A stretch of 64,000 bases of DNA from Rheinheimera faecalis (GTDB lineage Bacteria > Pseudomonadota > Gammaproteobacteria > Enterobacterales > Alteromonadaceae), in contig NZ_JAJOYT010000005.1 in assembly GCF_021290965.1 (NCBI RefSeq), positions 1-64,000 on the forward strand, written 5' to 3'. Each line of letters begins with the position of its first letter. Position 1 is the stretch's first letter. This document shows, piece by piece, positions 25,679 through 34,059 of this stretch. Under the pieces are notes generated by a model. It did not search any database. It was not told the origin of the DNA and saw nothing but the letters and a program-made list of their open reading frames with translations. The position numbers and the translations under genes are program-made.

Positions 25679-25707
25679 AAGGCCCGCTATAAAAGCGGGC
25701 CTTTTTA
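25679..25707. terminator. Bidirectional Rho-independent terminator
   Basis: AAAGGCCCGCT-ATAAA-AGCGGGCCTTT forms an 11-base-pair stem with an A-run before and a T-run after it. It lies three bases beyond the Ohr stop and would end the minus-strand Ohr message. Confidence 0.85.
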
Positions 25708-25710
25708 GAA

Positions 25711-26133
25711 TTAAATTAATTGAATAGTCACAGCTATATTGCCGCGGGTTGCTTTAGAGTAAGGACAGATTTGATGTGCCTTTTCCGTGAGCTGTTTTGC
25801 AACTTGTGGATCCAGACCCGGCAAACTGACATTCAGCCGTGCCTGCAAAAAATAGGCATTGTCAGTCAATCCCAAATCAATTTCTGCGTCTACAGCTGTC
25901 TCTTTAGGCAGCGTCAGATTGAGCTCTGCTGCAGCTTTGCCCATAGCCCCAATAAAGCAGGCGGACCAGCCAGCACCCAGCAATTGTTCTGGGTTAGTGC
26001 CTGGACCTGATGAACCTGGGGCTGACAGTTTAATCTCTAAACGACCATCAGAGCTATGAGATTCACCATTGCGACCGCCAGTGGTGTGGGTTTTACCTGT
26101 GTAAACAACTTTATCTATTGTAGTGATCATCAT
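25711..26133 (-). CDS. ohr: Ohr/OsmC organic hydroperoxide resistance protein
   Basis: A 140-residue Ohr-type peroxiredoxin that reduces organic hydroperoxides, using lipoylated partners in known cases. Cys59 in GAGWSACFIGA is the peroxidatic cysteine and Cys123 in HQICPYSKATRG the resolving one; the TGGRNGES and NPEQLL segments are family signatures. Length is normal for Ohr. It is transcribed away from the bufferin precursor, from a shared 300-base region, and ends in its own terminator. The start at 26133 (ATGATG) has GAAAGGA four bases upstream. No OhrR gene is adjacent. Confidence 0.9.
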   Translation of the reverse strand: MMITTIDKVVYTGKTHTTGGRNGESHSSDGRLEIKLSAPGSSGPGTNPEQLLGAGWSACFIGAMGKAAAELNLTLPKETAVDAEIDLGLTDNAYFLQARLNVSLPGLDPQVAKQLTEKAHQICPYSKATRGNIAVTIQLI

Positions 26134-26434
26134 TCTTTCCTTTCAGTGGTGGGTGGCTTGCGTATTAAAGGCGCTGCCCGGTTGTGACAGCCCAATGTGA
26201 ATTAGTTTTTCACTTTAATGTGCACCGGATATGTCCTGATCAGGCTCCGGTGTAATGTTTTGTAACTACCAGCCTTATAGATACAGAGTGATACAAATTC
26301 AGTTGCTCCCCGATACGTTGCGGATACAAGGCTAGGGCTTAATAGCTCTACCCGAACAAACAGACTTTGTTCGGCAATACGCCATCATGGCATCAGCACG
26401 CGGACATGCCGCGTTACATATCTGGAGAAACAAC
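26134..26434. promoter_or_regulatory. Divergent ohr / bufferin-precursor control region
   Basis: About 300 non-coding bases hold the promoters of both genes. Toward the precursor I see a TTGTAAC...TATAGAT pair near 26259-26282 that could serve as a promoter, then a strong inverted repeat (26352-26374), a small CGCGG-ACATG-CCGCG hairpin (26399-26413) and the GGAG ribosome binding site. No small open frame is supported. Confidence 0.4.
26352..26374. promoter_or_regulatory. Perfect inverted repeat in the bufferin leader
   Basis: CCGAACAAA and TTTGTTCGG are perfect 9-base arms around CAGAC. The site is 61 bases before the precursor start codon. It could be an operator for a dimeric regulator or an RNA hairpin in the leader. 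Confidence 0.45.
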
Positions 26435-26896
26435 ATGTCTCGTAATCAATCGTTAAAAACAACTCGTTTAGGATTTATAGCCGTTGCCTTAGTCGGTGCT
26501 GTGAATCTGAGCTCAGCTGCCTTTGCTATGGACTCTTTACCTCAAGGTTATCAACTGGCGACTTTGGTAAAAGTAGGTGAAGGTAAATGTGGCGAAGGCA
26601 AATGTGGTGCAGCAGAAAGCAGCGCCAAAGTAGCAGCGACTGAAGGCAAGTGTGGTGAAGGTAAATGTGGTGATGCCTCTTTTGCCACTACGGATACAGA
26701 CGATGACAATCTGGTTTCGCGCAAAGAGTTTCTGGCTGTGGCGCCAACCCGGGCTGAAGTCTTTAACGAAATTGATACAAACCGCGATGGTTTTTTGTCT
26801 GAAGCAGAGACCTATAAATACATGAAAAGTGTTTATGAATCCAATGGCAAAGACTTACCACAAGAGCTGTTTACCCGCCTGAGTCAGGCGAAGTAA
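26435..26896 (+). CDS. Bufferin-like RiPP precursor with four EGKCG motifs and two EF-hands
   Basis: A 153-residue exported precursor. A signal peptide (1-31, ending SSAAFA) is followed by two pairs of EGKCG motifs at Cys52/57 and Cys73/78; these are the only cysteines. EGKCG is the motif whose Cys is turned into a thiooxazole by DUF692 enzymes in bufferins, copper-binding periplasmic peptides. Unusually, the C-terminal half carries two EF-hand loops, Asp87-Glu98 (DTDDDNLVSRKE) and Asp114-Glu125 (DTNRDGFLSEAE). Genes for the DUF692 and DUF2063 partners follow. The ATG at 26435 has TGGAGAAAC before it; an ATG 48 bases upstream gives an implausible basic extension. Export and copper sequestration are inferred from the family; a calcium role is open. 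Confidence 0.82.
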   Translation: MSRNQSLKTTRLGFIAVALVGAVNLSSAAFAMDSLPQGYQLATLVKVGEGKCGEGKCGAAESSAKVAATEGKCGEGKCGDASFATTDTDDDNLVSRKEFLAVAPTRAEVFNEIDTNRDGFLSEAETYKYMKSVYESNGKDLPQELFTRLSQAK

Positions 26897-26922
26897 TTTA
26901 GTTGGTGTTCTAACTAAGCTAA

Positions 26923-26957
26923 CCCCCGCCATGCTTTTGCTGTCGGGGGCTTTTTTA
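26923..26957 (+). terminator. Hairpin terminator/attenuator between precursor and maturation genes
   Basis: CCCCCG pairs with CGGGGG across a 15-base loop, followed by CTTTTTTATTT. It starts 26 bases after the precursor stop and ends just before the ribosome binding site of the DUF692 gene. Partial read-through would give much more precursor mRNA than enzyme mRNA. Confidence 0.8.
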
Positions 26958-26973
26958 TTTGAGGAGAGAACGA

Positions 26974-27807
26974 ATGACTGCACGTCCTGCTTTACAAGGC
27001 GCAGGCCTGGGTTTACGCCGTGCTTTATTGCCTGAATTACTGAGCATGGATACCCATGCAGTTGATTTTCTTGAATGTGCGCCGGAGAACTGGATAGATG
27101 TCGGTGGTGCTTATGGCCAGCAGCTGATGAGCCTTGCGGAGCGTTTTCCACTGAGCTGTCATGGCTTGTCCTTGTCTTTAGGAGGCCCTGCGCCACTGGA
27201 CATGGAGTTGCTGCAGCGTACCCGTGCTTTTCTCGAACGCTATCAGGTGCCTCTGTTCAGTGAGCATCTGAGCTATTGCTCCGATGAAGGCCACTTATAC
27301 GATTTATTGCCTCTGCCTTTTACGGACGAAGCGGTATTGCATGTGGCGGCGCGTATCCGTCAGGTACAGGAGGTGCTTGGGCGGCGTATTGCGGTGGAGA
27401 ATATCTCTTATTATGGCGCGCCTTTTCAGGCCCTGGCTGAAATTGATTTCTTAAAGGCTGTCATCAGCGAAGCCGATTGTGACTTGCTGCTGGATATCAA
27501 TAATTTATATGTGAACTCCATCAACCATAGTTACGACGCAGCGGCCTATCTGGCGGCTCTTCCGGCTGAGCGGGTGGTCTATATGCATGTGGCAGGTCAC
27601 TATGACGAAGCGGCGGATTTGAAGATCGACACTCATGGTGCACCTGTAAAAAACGATGTCTGGAGTTTGCTGCGTCAGGCTTATCAGCGTTTTGGCGCTG
27701 TGCCTTCATTGCTGGAGCGGGACTTTAACTTTCCGCCTTTGTCGGAGTTATTGGCTGAGGTGTCACAGATACGCCAGTTGCAACAGCAAGGAGTCCGCCA
27801 TGGATAA
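26974..27807 (+). CDS. DUF692 (MNIO) bufferin-maturation enzyme, BufB-like
   Basis: A 277-residue DUF692-family multinuclear non-heme iron oxidase (relatives: MbnB of methanobactin, BufB of bufferins). TIM-barrel metal-site segments are all present: [58 protein letters not shown] and [10 protein letters not shown]. It should oxidise the Cys of the EGKCG motifs of the preceding gene product to thiooxazoles, acting in the cytoplasm before export. Start ATG at 26974 with GAGGAGAG five bases upstream. It overlaps the next gene by eight bases, a sign of coupled translation with its DUF2063 partner. Confidence 0.88.
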   Translation: MTARPALQGAGLGLRRALLPELLSMDTHAVDFLECAPENWIDVGGAYGQQLMSLAERFPLSCHGLSLSLGGPAPLDMELLQRTRAFLERYQVPLFSEHLSYCSDEGHLYDLLPLPFTDEAVLHVAARIRQVQEVLGRRIAVENISYYGAPFQALAEIDFLKAVISEADCDLLLDINNLYVNSINHSYDAAAYLAALPAERVVYMHVAGHYDEAADLKIDTHGAPVKNDVWSLLRQAYQRFGAVPSLLERDFNFPPLSELLAEVSQIRQLQQQGVRHG

Positions 27808-28561
27808 GACCTTAGAGCAGCAATTACTTTGTCTGGCGCATTATGTGCGCGACCCTGCAGGTTGTGCACCTCCACCTGGGATGGAAGCCCGGCGTCTGGC
27901 GATTTACCGCCGCTTGTTTTATGGCAACATCGAAGCCATGTTGACCTCTGGTTTTCCTGTGCTTTCCGCCAGCCTTGGCCCTGCCGACTGGCACCGGCTG
28001 GTGCAGGATTTTTATGCCCATTACCGCTGCCAAACGCCTTTATTCACAGAACTTGCCTCTGAGTTTGCGCTTTATCTGGAGCAAGGAGTAGCGGAGCGTT
28101 TAAAGCTGCCGCTATGGCTTGCCGAGCTTGCGCATTATGAGCAGGTTGAAACTGTGTTGCTGCTCAGTAATGCTCAACCACCTGTTGTTCATCCATCGGC
28201 TGACCTGCTGGATACTGTGCTTGCCCTCTCTGACTTGGCCTGGCCTTTAGCCTATCAGTGGCCGGTCTGCGATATTGGTCCTGCTTATTTGTTGGAGCAG
28301 CCTTTGTCAGAACCAACCTTATTGCTGGCGCAGCGCAAAGCCGACCATAAAGTGCACTTCTCCCGTCTTGCTCCTCTGGCGTATAGCTTGCTGATCTCTA
28401 TACAGCAACAGCAGTGGACAGGGCGACAGCATCTTGCCGCACTGGCAGATAGCATGGGTGTCACACTGGAAACGGTTTTACCTGCAGGCAAAGCGCTGCT
28501 GGAAAAGCTGCATCAGCAGGCAGTTATTTCGGGCCAGGCACTGAAGCATAAAAAGGGCTGA
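27800..28561 (+). CDS. DUF2063 partner protein of the MNIO enzyme, BufC-like
   Basis: A 253-residue protein with an N-terminal DUF2063 domain (residues about 5-95; [19 protein letters not shown] and [13 protein letters not shown]) and a C-terminal MbnC-like helical part. DUF2063 proteins bind the precursor and deliver it to the DUF692 oxidase. The ATG at 27800 lies inside the last codons of the DUF692 gene and is preceded by AAGGAGTCCGCC. The C-terminal half is more divergent than the first. The gene ends inside a terminator stem. Confidence 0.85.
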   Translation: MDKTLEQQLLCLAHYVRDPAGCAPPPGMEARRLAIYRRLFYGNIEAMLTSGFPVLSASLGPADWHRLVQDFYAHYRCQTPLFTELASEFALYLEQGVAERLKLPLWLAELAHYEQVETVLLLSNAQPPVVHPSADLLDTVLALSDLAWPLAYQWPVCDIGPAYLLEQPLSEPTLLLAQRKADHKVHFSRLAPLAYSLLISIQQQQWTGRQHLAALADSMGVTLETVLPAGKALLEKLHQQAVISGQALKHKKG

Positions 28562-28580
28562 AGATAATTTCAGCCCTTTT
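28551..28580. terminator. Bidirectional terminator between the DUF2063 and DoxX genes
   Basis: AAAAGGGCTGAA and TTCAGCCCTTTT are perfect 12-base arms around GATAAT; the stem includes the stop codon of the DUF2063 gene. A- and T-runs on both sides let it work for both convergent units. Confidence 0.85.
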
Positions 28581-28609
28581 ACCACCTGCAGTACAGCATT
28601 AATTCAGTA

Positions 28610-29107
28610 TCAACTGCGCTTACGCAGCAACGCATCCACACTTAACTGGCCTGAGCCTTTGAGTAGCAGGAAATACAACCCCACCATATAAATCAAAGGT
28701 AACTTGTAGTTGCCATAGCCTTTATCACTGATGGAATAGCCCATAGCCAGTTCTGATAAAGTGGACCACTCCGCTGGCCAATGTACTGCAGCAGTGGCCA
28801 CTATCGTCAATACGATAAGCACGAGGCTTGCCAGGCGTGTGCCAAAGCCAAGCAGTATCAAAACCGGTGCTATTAACTCCGCCCACATCGACAACTGCCA
28901 GTTCAGGTTGGCCGGTAACAGATTAAACGGCAGAGGAAAATTCGACTGGATTTGAGCAAACCAGTTCTCGCCGTTCCATTTCTCCAGGCCTGCTTCAAAA
29001 AACTCCCAGGCCAGAAACAACCGCAGTGGAATATCAGCCAGCCATAAACCGGTTGTATTCAGATGTGCAGATATAGTTTGGATCAGGACCTTCACTGAGT
29101 TCTTCAC
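28610..29107 (-). CDS. DoxX-family membrane protein
   Basis: A 165-residue DoxX-like protein with four membrane helices. FFEAGLEKWNGENWF near residue 35-50 and LSMWAELIAPVLILLGFGTRLASL are family hallmarks. DoxX-type proteins are commonly encoded with DUF692/DUF2063 genes (BufD-like), where a redox or membrane-support role is suspected, so although on the opposite strand it may belong to the same system. The GTG start at 29107 shares its last G position with the stop of the gene before it (TAGTG overlap), so the two are translationally coupled. Confidence 0.78.
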   Translation of the reverse strand: MKNSVKVLIQTISAHLNTTGLWLADIPLRLFLAWEFFEAGLEKWNGENWFAQIQSNFPLPFNLLPANLNWQLSMWAELIAPVLILLGFGTRLASLVLIVLTIVATAAVHWPAEWSTLSELAMGYSISDKGYGNYKLPLIYMVGLYFLLLKGSGQLSVDALLRKRS

Positions 29108-29739
29108 TATACCACTCCAGCTTTTGACTGTTTACGGGCACGGACTACCAGTTTTGCCGTTAGTTTCAGCGCTATAGCCGACACCATGATGCTGAACGCA
29201 ATCAGATACCAGGGGTGCATCGGAATACGTTTATAAAAGGACAGGCAGAAAATAGCGGCTATCACCCAGGTGCCGGTCGAGTGCAGTAGTTTCCACAGGG
29301 TGCTACCCAGCAGTCGGATCATCACAGGGAAGGAAGTGATCGTCAGCAACAGAATAAACAGATAACCAACAGAACCTGGAATATTGGCTGTGGCGGTACG
29401 ACCATTCCAGAAGGTTTCAGGAAACATCTGAGCGTACATCAGGATCAGAATACCGTGCACCAGATGCGAAAACGCAAAGGACAAGCCAAGAAAGCGTCTT
29501 TCCCGAAGTAAGGCTTTGGTGCTCTGGTTTGGCAGCAGAATAACCAGCGAAGAGGCTAAAAAGGTTAGCAGGAACAATACAAAAGAAGTTCGTGCTGTCA
29601 CACGAATAGCGCTGCGTAATGCATCCACTAATTCGGTATGCCACAGCATGGTACTGGTCGCAAACAGCAGTACAGCTAAAGACAGCAGCGCAAACAAAGT
29701 CCAGCCACGCAGGCCGGACCCGGAGTTGGGATAAGTCAT
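29107..29739 (-). CDS. Ferric-reductase-like transmembrane protein
   Basis: A 210-residue membrane protein with about six helices that fits the ferric-reductase-like transmembrane domain (MsrQ/YedZ-like). Candidate haem-binding histidines lie in SFAFSHLVHGIL and KLLHSTGTW, one turn from membrane centres. It lacks the cytoplasmic FAD/NAD domain of full ferric reductases, so it needs a partner. It may pass electrons across the membrane, perhaps reducing metal ions or keeping cysteines of the bufferin reduced; that is inference from position. One-base overlap with the DoxX gene downstream. Confidence 0.65.
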   Translation of the reverse strand: MTYPNSGSGLRGWTLFALLSLAVLLFATSTMLWHTELVDALRSAIRVTARTSFVLFLLTFLASSLVILLPNQSTKALLRERRFLGLSFAFSHLVHGILILMYAQMFPETFWNGRTATANIPGSVGYLFILLLTITSFPVMIRLLGSTLWKLLHSTGTWVIAAIFCLSFYKRIPMHPWYLIAFSIMVSAIALKLTAKLVVRARKQSKAGVV

Positions 29740-29873
29740 GGACAGGATCCTTCAGATTAAGCGCGCCTTGCGGGATGCAGTCGCTGCTTCGCTGTCCATT
29801 CTCTGTGAGTGCTGTATCCCCAATATGTCGGCGATCAGGCCTTTTGTATCTCTATGTATCCGGGCTTGTTACA

Positions 29874-31169
29874 TCAGCGAGGGAATTCGACAGTGACACA
29901 TAAGCCACCTTCAATGCGGTTATTCAACGTCAGTTTGCCGCCCAGCGCCTGACTAAGTTGTTGTGCTATAGCCAGCCCCAGTCCTGTGCCACCAGTCTCG
30001 CGGTTGCGAGAACTTTCGACCCGATAAAAAGGCTGCAGTACTTGTTCCAGTTCTGCTTCAGGTATACCAGGCCCGTGATCCAGTACCTGCAGTTGGATGC
30101 CGGATTCTGTGTTTTGCACTGTTAATTCGGCACTGCCGCCAAATTTCAGCGCGTTATCTGTCAGATTGGTCAGGATTCGGCGCAGTGCATGAGGTCTGGT
30201 GTTGATCACTGCTGCCGTGCTGCCATTAAGACTGACGGCCTGACCGCTGTCCTGATAATCACAAACTAAACTATCGAGAAAGGCATCCAGGTCGATACGG
30301 CATTCTGGCTCTGCGGCACTGTCCATACTGCGGGCGTAGGCCACACCTTCCCTGACCAGATGCTGCATTTCGCTTAAGTCACTCCACAACTTGTCCTTTT
30401 CCTGCGAGCCATTCATTTGCTCGACCCGCAGTTTCATCCGGGTGATAGGGGTTTGCAAATCATGAGAAATAGCGGCCAGCAGTTGCATCCGCTCTTTCAG
30501 AAAAGTAGCAATACGGCTTTGCAGCGTATTAAAAGCACGGGCTGCGTATACGACTTCGCTGGGGCCTTTTTCATCCAATGACGGGCTAGGTGCATCCGGG
30601 TCTAGTTGGTCTACAGCTTGCGCCAGGCGGGTCAGTGGGCGAATGGCCATATGCACCGCCAGCCAGGTGCAACCCAGCAAGACCAGTAACTGCAGAATAA
30701 GCACTAGTGGCAACCATTGAGCTACAGGTATAGCGCCAGGAGTGACATCCAAGGTTAGTGATTTGCCGTCACTTAAGGTCATATGTACCTGAAAATGTGG
30801 CCGTGATCCTGGCATGGTCTGAAATACAGGTTCGAATCTTTTGGCAACGGTCTGCGCAATAGTCAGAGCAGCCGCAGGGGGCTGTTTCATGTCCATAGGT
30901 TCGCCAAGGATGGGTTGGTCCAGCAGATAACGATAGTTGCGCCTTTCCACTAAAGGCAACCAGCCCGCTCTTTCTTCAGCAGGTAACCTGTCCAGCAGTG
31001 CTACAGCAGTACTGACATCTGTGGATAAATTATTCAGCATCACATTACGGCCTGTCTGGTAGCGCTCGTAAAACTGTGAGCTGAACGACAGACCATAAGC
31101 CAGCACCAGGCCAACTAATAAAATCAGGGCCAGACGGGCGGCCAGACTTTGGGGCAAACGCAGCTTCAT
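29874..31169 (-). CDS. Sensor histidine kinase, EnvZ/RstB type
   Basis: A 431-residue membrane kinase: TM1 at about 10-31, a periplasmic sensor of about 120 residues, TM2 near 150-172, HAMP, then the H-box AAISHDLQTPITRM (His236 is the phosphorylated residue), N-box LTNLTDNALKF, and G-boxes DHGPGIP and GGTGLGLAIA. The sensor domain has no Cys or Met-rich motif that would point to copper. ATG at 31169 lies two bases after the regulator stop; a TTG at 31175 is an alternative. It pairs with the regulator upstream, and the ferric-reductase-like and DoxX genes follow 134 bases later in the same direction. Confidence 0.88.
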   Translation of the reverse strand: MKLRLPQSLAARLALILLVGLVLAYGLSFSSQFYERYQTGRNVMLNNLSTDVSTAVALLDRLPAEERAGWLPLVERRNYRYLLDQPILGEPMDMKQPPAAALTIAQTVAKRFEPVFQTMPGSRPHFQVHMTLSDGKSLTLDVTPGAIPVAQWLPLVLILQLLVLLGCTWLAVHMAIRPLTRLAQAVDQLDPDAPSPSLDEKGPSEVVYAARAFNTLQSRIATFLKERMQLLAAISHDLQTPITRMKLRVEQMNGSQEKDKLWSDLSEMQHLVREGVAYARSMDSAAEPECRIDLDAFLDSLVCDYQDSGQAVSLNGSTAAVINTRPHALRRILTNLTDNALKFGGSAELTVQNTESGIQLQVLDHGPGIPEAELEQVLQPFYRVESSRNRETGGTGLGLAIAQQLSQALGGKLTLNNRIEGGLCVTVEFPR

Positions 31170-31171
31170 GA

Positions 31172-31912
31172 TCAAGAGCCTGGCTCAAGCAGTTGCAGCG
31201 GCAAGGTAAATACATAACCTTCGTTGCGCACTGTTTTTATGCAAGCCGCTTCGCGGGCATCATCACGCAGGCGCTGGCGCAAACGGCTGACCAGCAAATC
31301 TATTGAACGGTCAAAAATATCAGCTTCACGGCCTTGGGTCAGGTTCAGTAATTGCTCACGGCTCAGCACCCGTTGTGGATGATCCAGAAAGACCCGAAGC
31401 AATCGGTATTCGGCACCACTTAAAGAAACCACTGTGCCTGTCTCATCCAGCAAATGCCGGGCACTGGTGTCCAGTCTCCAGTCACCAAAGCCTATTAAAC
31501 GGCTGCTTTCAGTGATCTGCAGATTAGGTGGCAACATTCGGGTGCGTCGCAGTACTGCATTAATACGTGCAAGTAACTCACGGGCAGAAAAAGGTTTAGT
31601 CAGGTAATCATCAGCACCCATTTCTAAACCAATAATGCGGTCGGTTTCGTCACTGCGTGCAGTGAGCAGCACTATAGGAATGGCTTTGTGTTTGCTGACC
31701 CGCAATTCACGGCATAAGCGCAGGCCATCGTCACCCGGCATCATAATATCCAGCACAATCAAATCGACCGTATTGGCTTCGAGGAAAGAGCGCATTTGCC
31801 GGCCATCGGCGGCCAGACTGACCCTCATGCCGTTTTTTGTCAGATAGTTGCCTACCAGCTCACGGATTTCTCTGTCGTCGTCGACAACCAGAATATGTTC
31901 AACCTGTTCCAT
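31172..31912 (-). CDS. OmpR-family response regulator
   Basis: A 246-residue regulator: receiver domain 5-120 with acidic pocket DDD (11-13), phospho-acceptor Asp55 in LDIMMPGDDG, and Lys of TKPFSARELL; then a winged-helix DNA-binding domain with LSGAEYRLLRVFLDHPQRVLSR cut short here as the alpha-loop region and VRNEGYVF at its end. It partners the kinase that follows. Its targets are not known; the adjacent DoxX/ferric-reductase genes or the copper-peptide genes are candidates. A 186-base gap to the divergent hydrolase gene should hold its promoter. Confidence 0.9.
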   Translation of the reverse strand: MEQVEHILVVDDDREIRELVGNYLTKNGMRVSLAADGRQMRSFLEANTVDLIVLDIMMPGDDGLRLCRELRVSKHKAIPIVLLTARSDETDRIIGLEMGADDYLTKPFSARELLARINAVLRRTRMLPPNLQITESSRLIGFGDWRLDTSARHLLDETGTVVSLSGAEYRLLRVFLDHPQRVLSREQLLNLTQGREADIFDRSIDLLVSRLRQRLRDDAREAACIKTVRNEGYVFTLPLQLLEPGS

Positions 31913-32098
31913 GACTACCCTTAGTGTCCAAGATAAGCTGAGTTTATCTGAACAGTTTCGAGTTCTCTAGCTGCACATAGGCCAGTTCTGATGTTCTATT
32001 GTGTAAACGGCGTTCAGCAGCCGAATTTATAAGTTCGGTGGCATGAACTATTGCTGATATTAAGTCTCTGTATAAAGACAGTTTTTTGAGGAACTACC

Positions 32099-33100
32099 GT
32101 GAAATTAACCAGCTTGTTTACGTTAGGCATTTTATGTAGCACCGTACCAGCTTTGGCAGCGGCAGCGCCTGTGTATGGCCCACAACTGCAAGGTTTTGAC
32201 TATCCTTACCCTGTGCAGCATCTTAGTTTGAACAGCCAGCAACAGCAGCTGGAAATGGCTTATCTGGATGTTCCCGCCGCAAAACCTAACGGCAAAGTGG
32301 CGTTATTGCTGCACGGTAAAAACTTTTGCGCCGCCACCTGGCAAGGCAGTATTGAAGCTTTAACTGCTGCGGGCTACAGGGTGATAGCGCCAGACCAGAT
32401 TGGTTTTTGTAAATCCAGCAAACCAAAGCAGTACCAGTTTAGTTTTCAGCAACTGGCGGTTAATACCAAAGCTTTACTGGATAAGCTCAGTATCAAACAA
32501 GTGACAGTGATGGGCCATTCGATGGGTGGCATGCTGGCGACTCGTTTTGCGTTGTTATACCCAAACGAAACAGAGCAGCTGGTGCTGGTGAATCCTATAG
32601 GGCTGGAAGACTGGAAAGCTTTAGGTGTGCCTTATCGCACTGTGGATCAGTGGTATCAGCGTGAGTTAAACACCTCTGCCGCTGGTATCAAACACTATCA
32701 GTTGAGCACTTATTATGCTGGCAAATGGCGGCCAGAGTTCGACCGCTGGGTAGAGATGCAGGCCGGTATGTACAAGGGGGAGGGCAAAGAGCAGGTGGCC
32801 TGGAATTCAGCTTTAACGGCAGAGATGATTTTCACTCAGCCGGTGTTGTACGAATTTGGCCAATTGAAGATGCCTGTGCTGCTGATGATTGGTGAGCTGG
32901 ATAATACCGCTATCGCCAAAGATATAGCACCGGCTGAACTTAAGCCCAAGCTCGGTAATTACGCCAAACTTGGTCCTGCTGCAGTAAAAGCTATACCCAA
33001 TGCGTCTTTGATCACTTTTGCAGATTTAGGCCATTCGCCGCATATTCAGGACCCGGAGCGTTTTCATCAGCAGTTGATTAAGCAGCTACAAACTAAGTAG
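32099..33100 (+). CDS. Exported alpha/beta hydrolase
   Basis: A 333-residue alpha/beta-hydrolase with a signal peptide (1-22, ALAAAAP). The nucleophile Ser141 is in VTVMGHSMGGM, the oxyanion region in LLLHGKNFCAATW, the Asp in MIGELDNT and the His in DLGHSPHIQDPERF, so the triad is complete. Substrate unknown; relatives include epoxide-hydrolase-like and esterase-like enzymes. It ends overlapping by eight bases the 3' end of the convergent YdcZ gene. Start ATG-like GTG at 32099 with TTGAGGAACTACC before it. Confidence 0.8.
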   Translation: MKLTSLFTLGILCSTVPALAAAAPVYGPQLQGFDYPYPVQHLSLNSQQQQLEMAYLDVPAAKPNGKVALLLHGKNFCAATWQGSIEALTAAGYRVIAPDQIGFCKSSKPKQYQFSFQQLAVNTKALLDKLSIKQVTVMGHSMGGMLATRFALLYPNETEQLVLVNPIGLEDWKALGVPYRTVDQWYQRELNTSAAGIKHYQLSTYYAGKWRPEFDRWVEMQAGMYKGEGKEQVAWNSALTAEMIFTQPVLYEFGQLKMPVLLMIGELDNTAIAKDIAPAELKPKLGNYAKLGPAAVKAIPNASLITFADLGHSPHIQDPERFHQQLIKQLQTK

Positions 33101-33572
33101 CTGCTGGTGTTTCTATTGGCTTAGCTTCTGTGCTTTTGCCACTGCTATAAATAAAATACAGCGCTATACCCAAACATAAAATAGCGCCCAGCCGCTGCTC
33201 TGAAAGTGGCATGGCGCTGTTGCCCAGCCAGCCAAAATGATCAATTAACATACTCATGCTTAACTGACCAAAAATCACCGCAACTGTGGCTATAGCTGTG
33301 CCTATACGTTGCACCGCCAACACCATAATCACTATGTAAGGCACACCCAACAGCGCTCCGAGTAATTGCCATTTAGGCACATCCAGTAAAGTGACACTGT
33401 ATTTAGGTTCAAAGAAAAAAATCAATAAAGCTGTGATTAAAGCCCCTAACGCAAACGTCAGAAAAGCACAGCGGAACACTCCTACCTGAGCGCCCAAACG
33501 GCCATTAATAGCAGCCTGAATACTTAAGACTGCACCTGCAATCACCGCCAGAATAATCATTAAAATCGTCAT
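33093..33572 (-). CDS. YdcZ-family DMT membrane protein (second of pair)
   Basis: A 159-residue protein with five hydrophobic helices of the DMT_YdcZ family (half-size relatives of drug/metabolite transporters). It carries the family pattern AINGRLGAQVG in helix 1 and DHFGWLG near helix 4. It lies nine bases after a paralogous gene of the same family; such pairs are thought to work as hetero-oligomeric transporters. Substrate unknown. A divergent LysR gene may control the pair. Confidence 0.8.
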   Translation of the reverse strand: MTILMIILAVIAGAVLSIQAAINGRLGAQVGVFRCAFLTFALGALITALLIFFFEPKYSVTLLDVPKWQLLGALLGVPYIVIMVLAVQRIGTAIATVAVIFGQLSMSMLIDHFGWLGNSAMPLSEQRLGAILCLGIALYFIYSSGKSTEAKPIETPAAT

Positions 33573-33581
33573 GGTTTTTCC

Positions 33582-34016
33582 TTAACTGTTGGCCATTAAT
33601 ATCAATGCAATCAGAATAAAACCCAAAGCGGTCAGACGTTTAGCATCCATTCTGCGGTGCGGCACACCAAACCAGCCATAGTGATCAATGATCAGGCTTT
33701 TAAACACCTGACCGGCCAAAATGCCGACCATGGTTATAGCTATGCCAATAATGGGCGCAGCAAGAGTCAAAATAACCACATAAACAGGCCCTAATACGCC
33801 GCCGAGCAGTTGCCATGACGGCTGGCTGAAAAAAGACGGGCTGTTGCGTGGGCTAAAAAACAGCATCAGCATAAAAGTGATGGCAGCACCCACAGCAAAA
33901 ATACTGAAAGTAGCCCATAACTTACCCACTTCAAGCCCCAGCGGGCCAAGTAAACCTGCTTCCACCGACAATCCCATTCCACCTGCAACCACCAGTAGCA
34001 ATAACAACATCTGCAT
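33582..34016 (-). CDS. YdcZ-family DMT membrane protein (first of pair)
   Basis: A 144-residue paralogue of the preceding entry, again five helices, with VEAGLLGPLGLEVG in helix 1 and DHYGWFGVPHRRMD before the last helix. The ATG at 34016 has GTGGAGAAAAGTT upstream. It would be transcribed first, from the 107-base region shared with the LysR gene. Function unknown beyond membrane transport by family. Confidence 0.8.
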   Translation of the reverse strand: MQMLLLLLVVAGGMGLSVEAGLLGPLGLEVGKLWATFSIFAVGAAITFMLMLFFSPRNSPSFFSQPSWQLLGGVLGPVYVVILTLAAPIIGIAITMVGILAGQVFKSLIIDHYGWFGVPHRRMDAKRLTALGFILIALILMANS

Positions 34017-34059
34017 AACTTTTCTCCACAGCTCCAGTGCTAATCCAGGCGGCGCAGCA

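Noticed and set aside
26579-26676. Tandem GAAGGTAAATGTGG-type DNA repeats as a possible CRISPR or satellite array
   Set aside because: They are codons for the EGKCG motifs of the precursor, vary at synonymous positions and have no spacers.
32099-33100. Alpha/beta hydrolase as part of the two-component/bufferin module
   Set aside because: It is divergent with a 186-base gap and has no functional link that the sequence shows.
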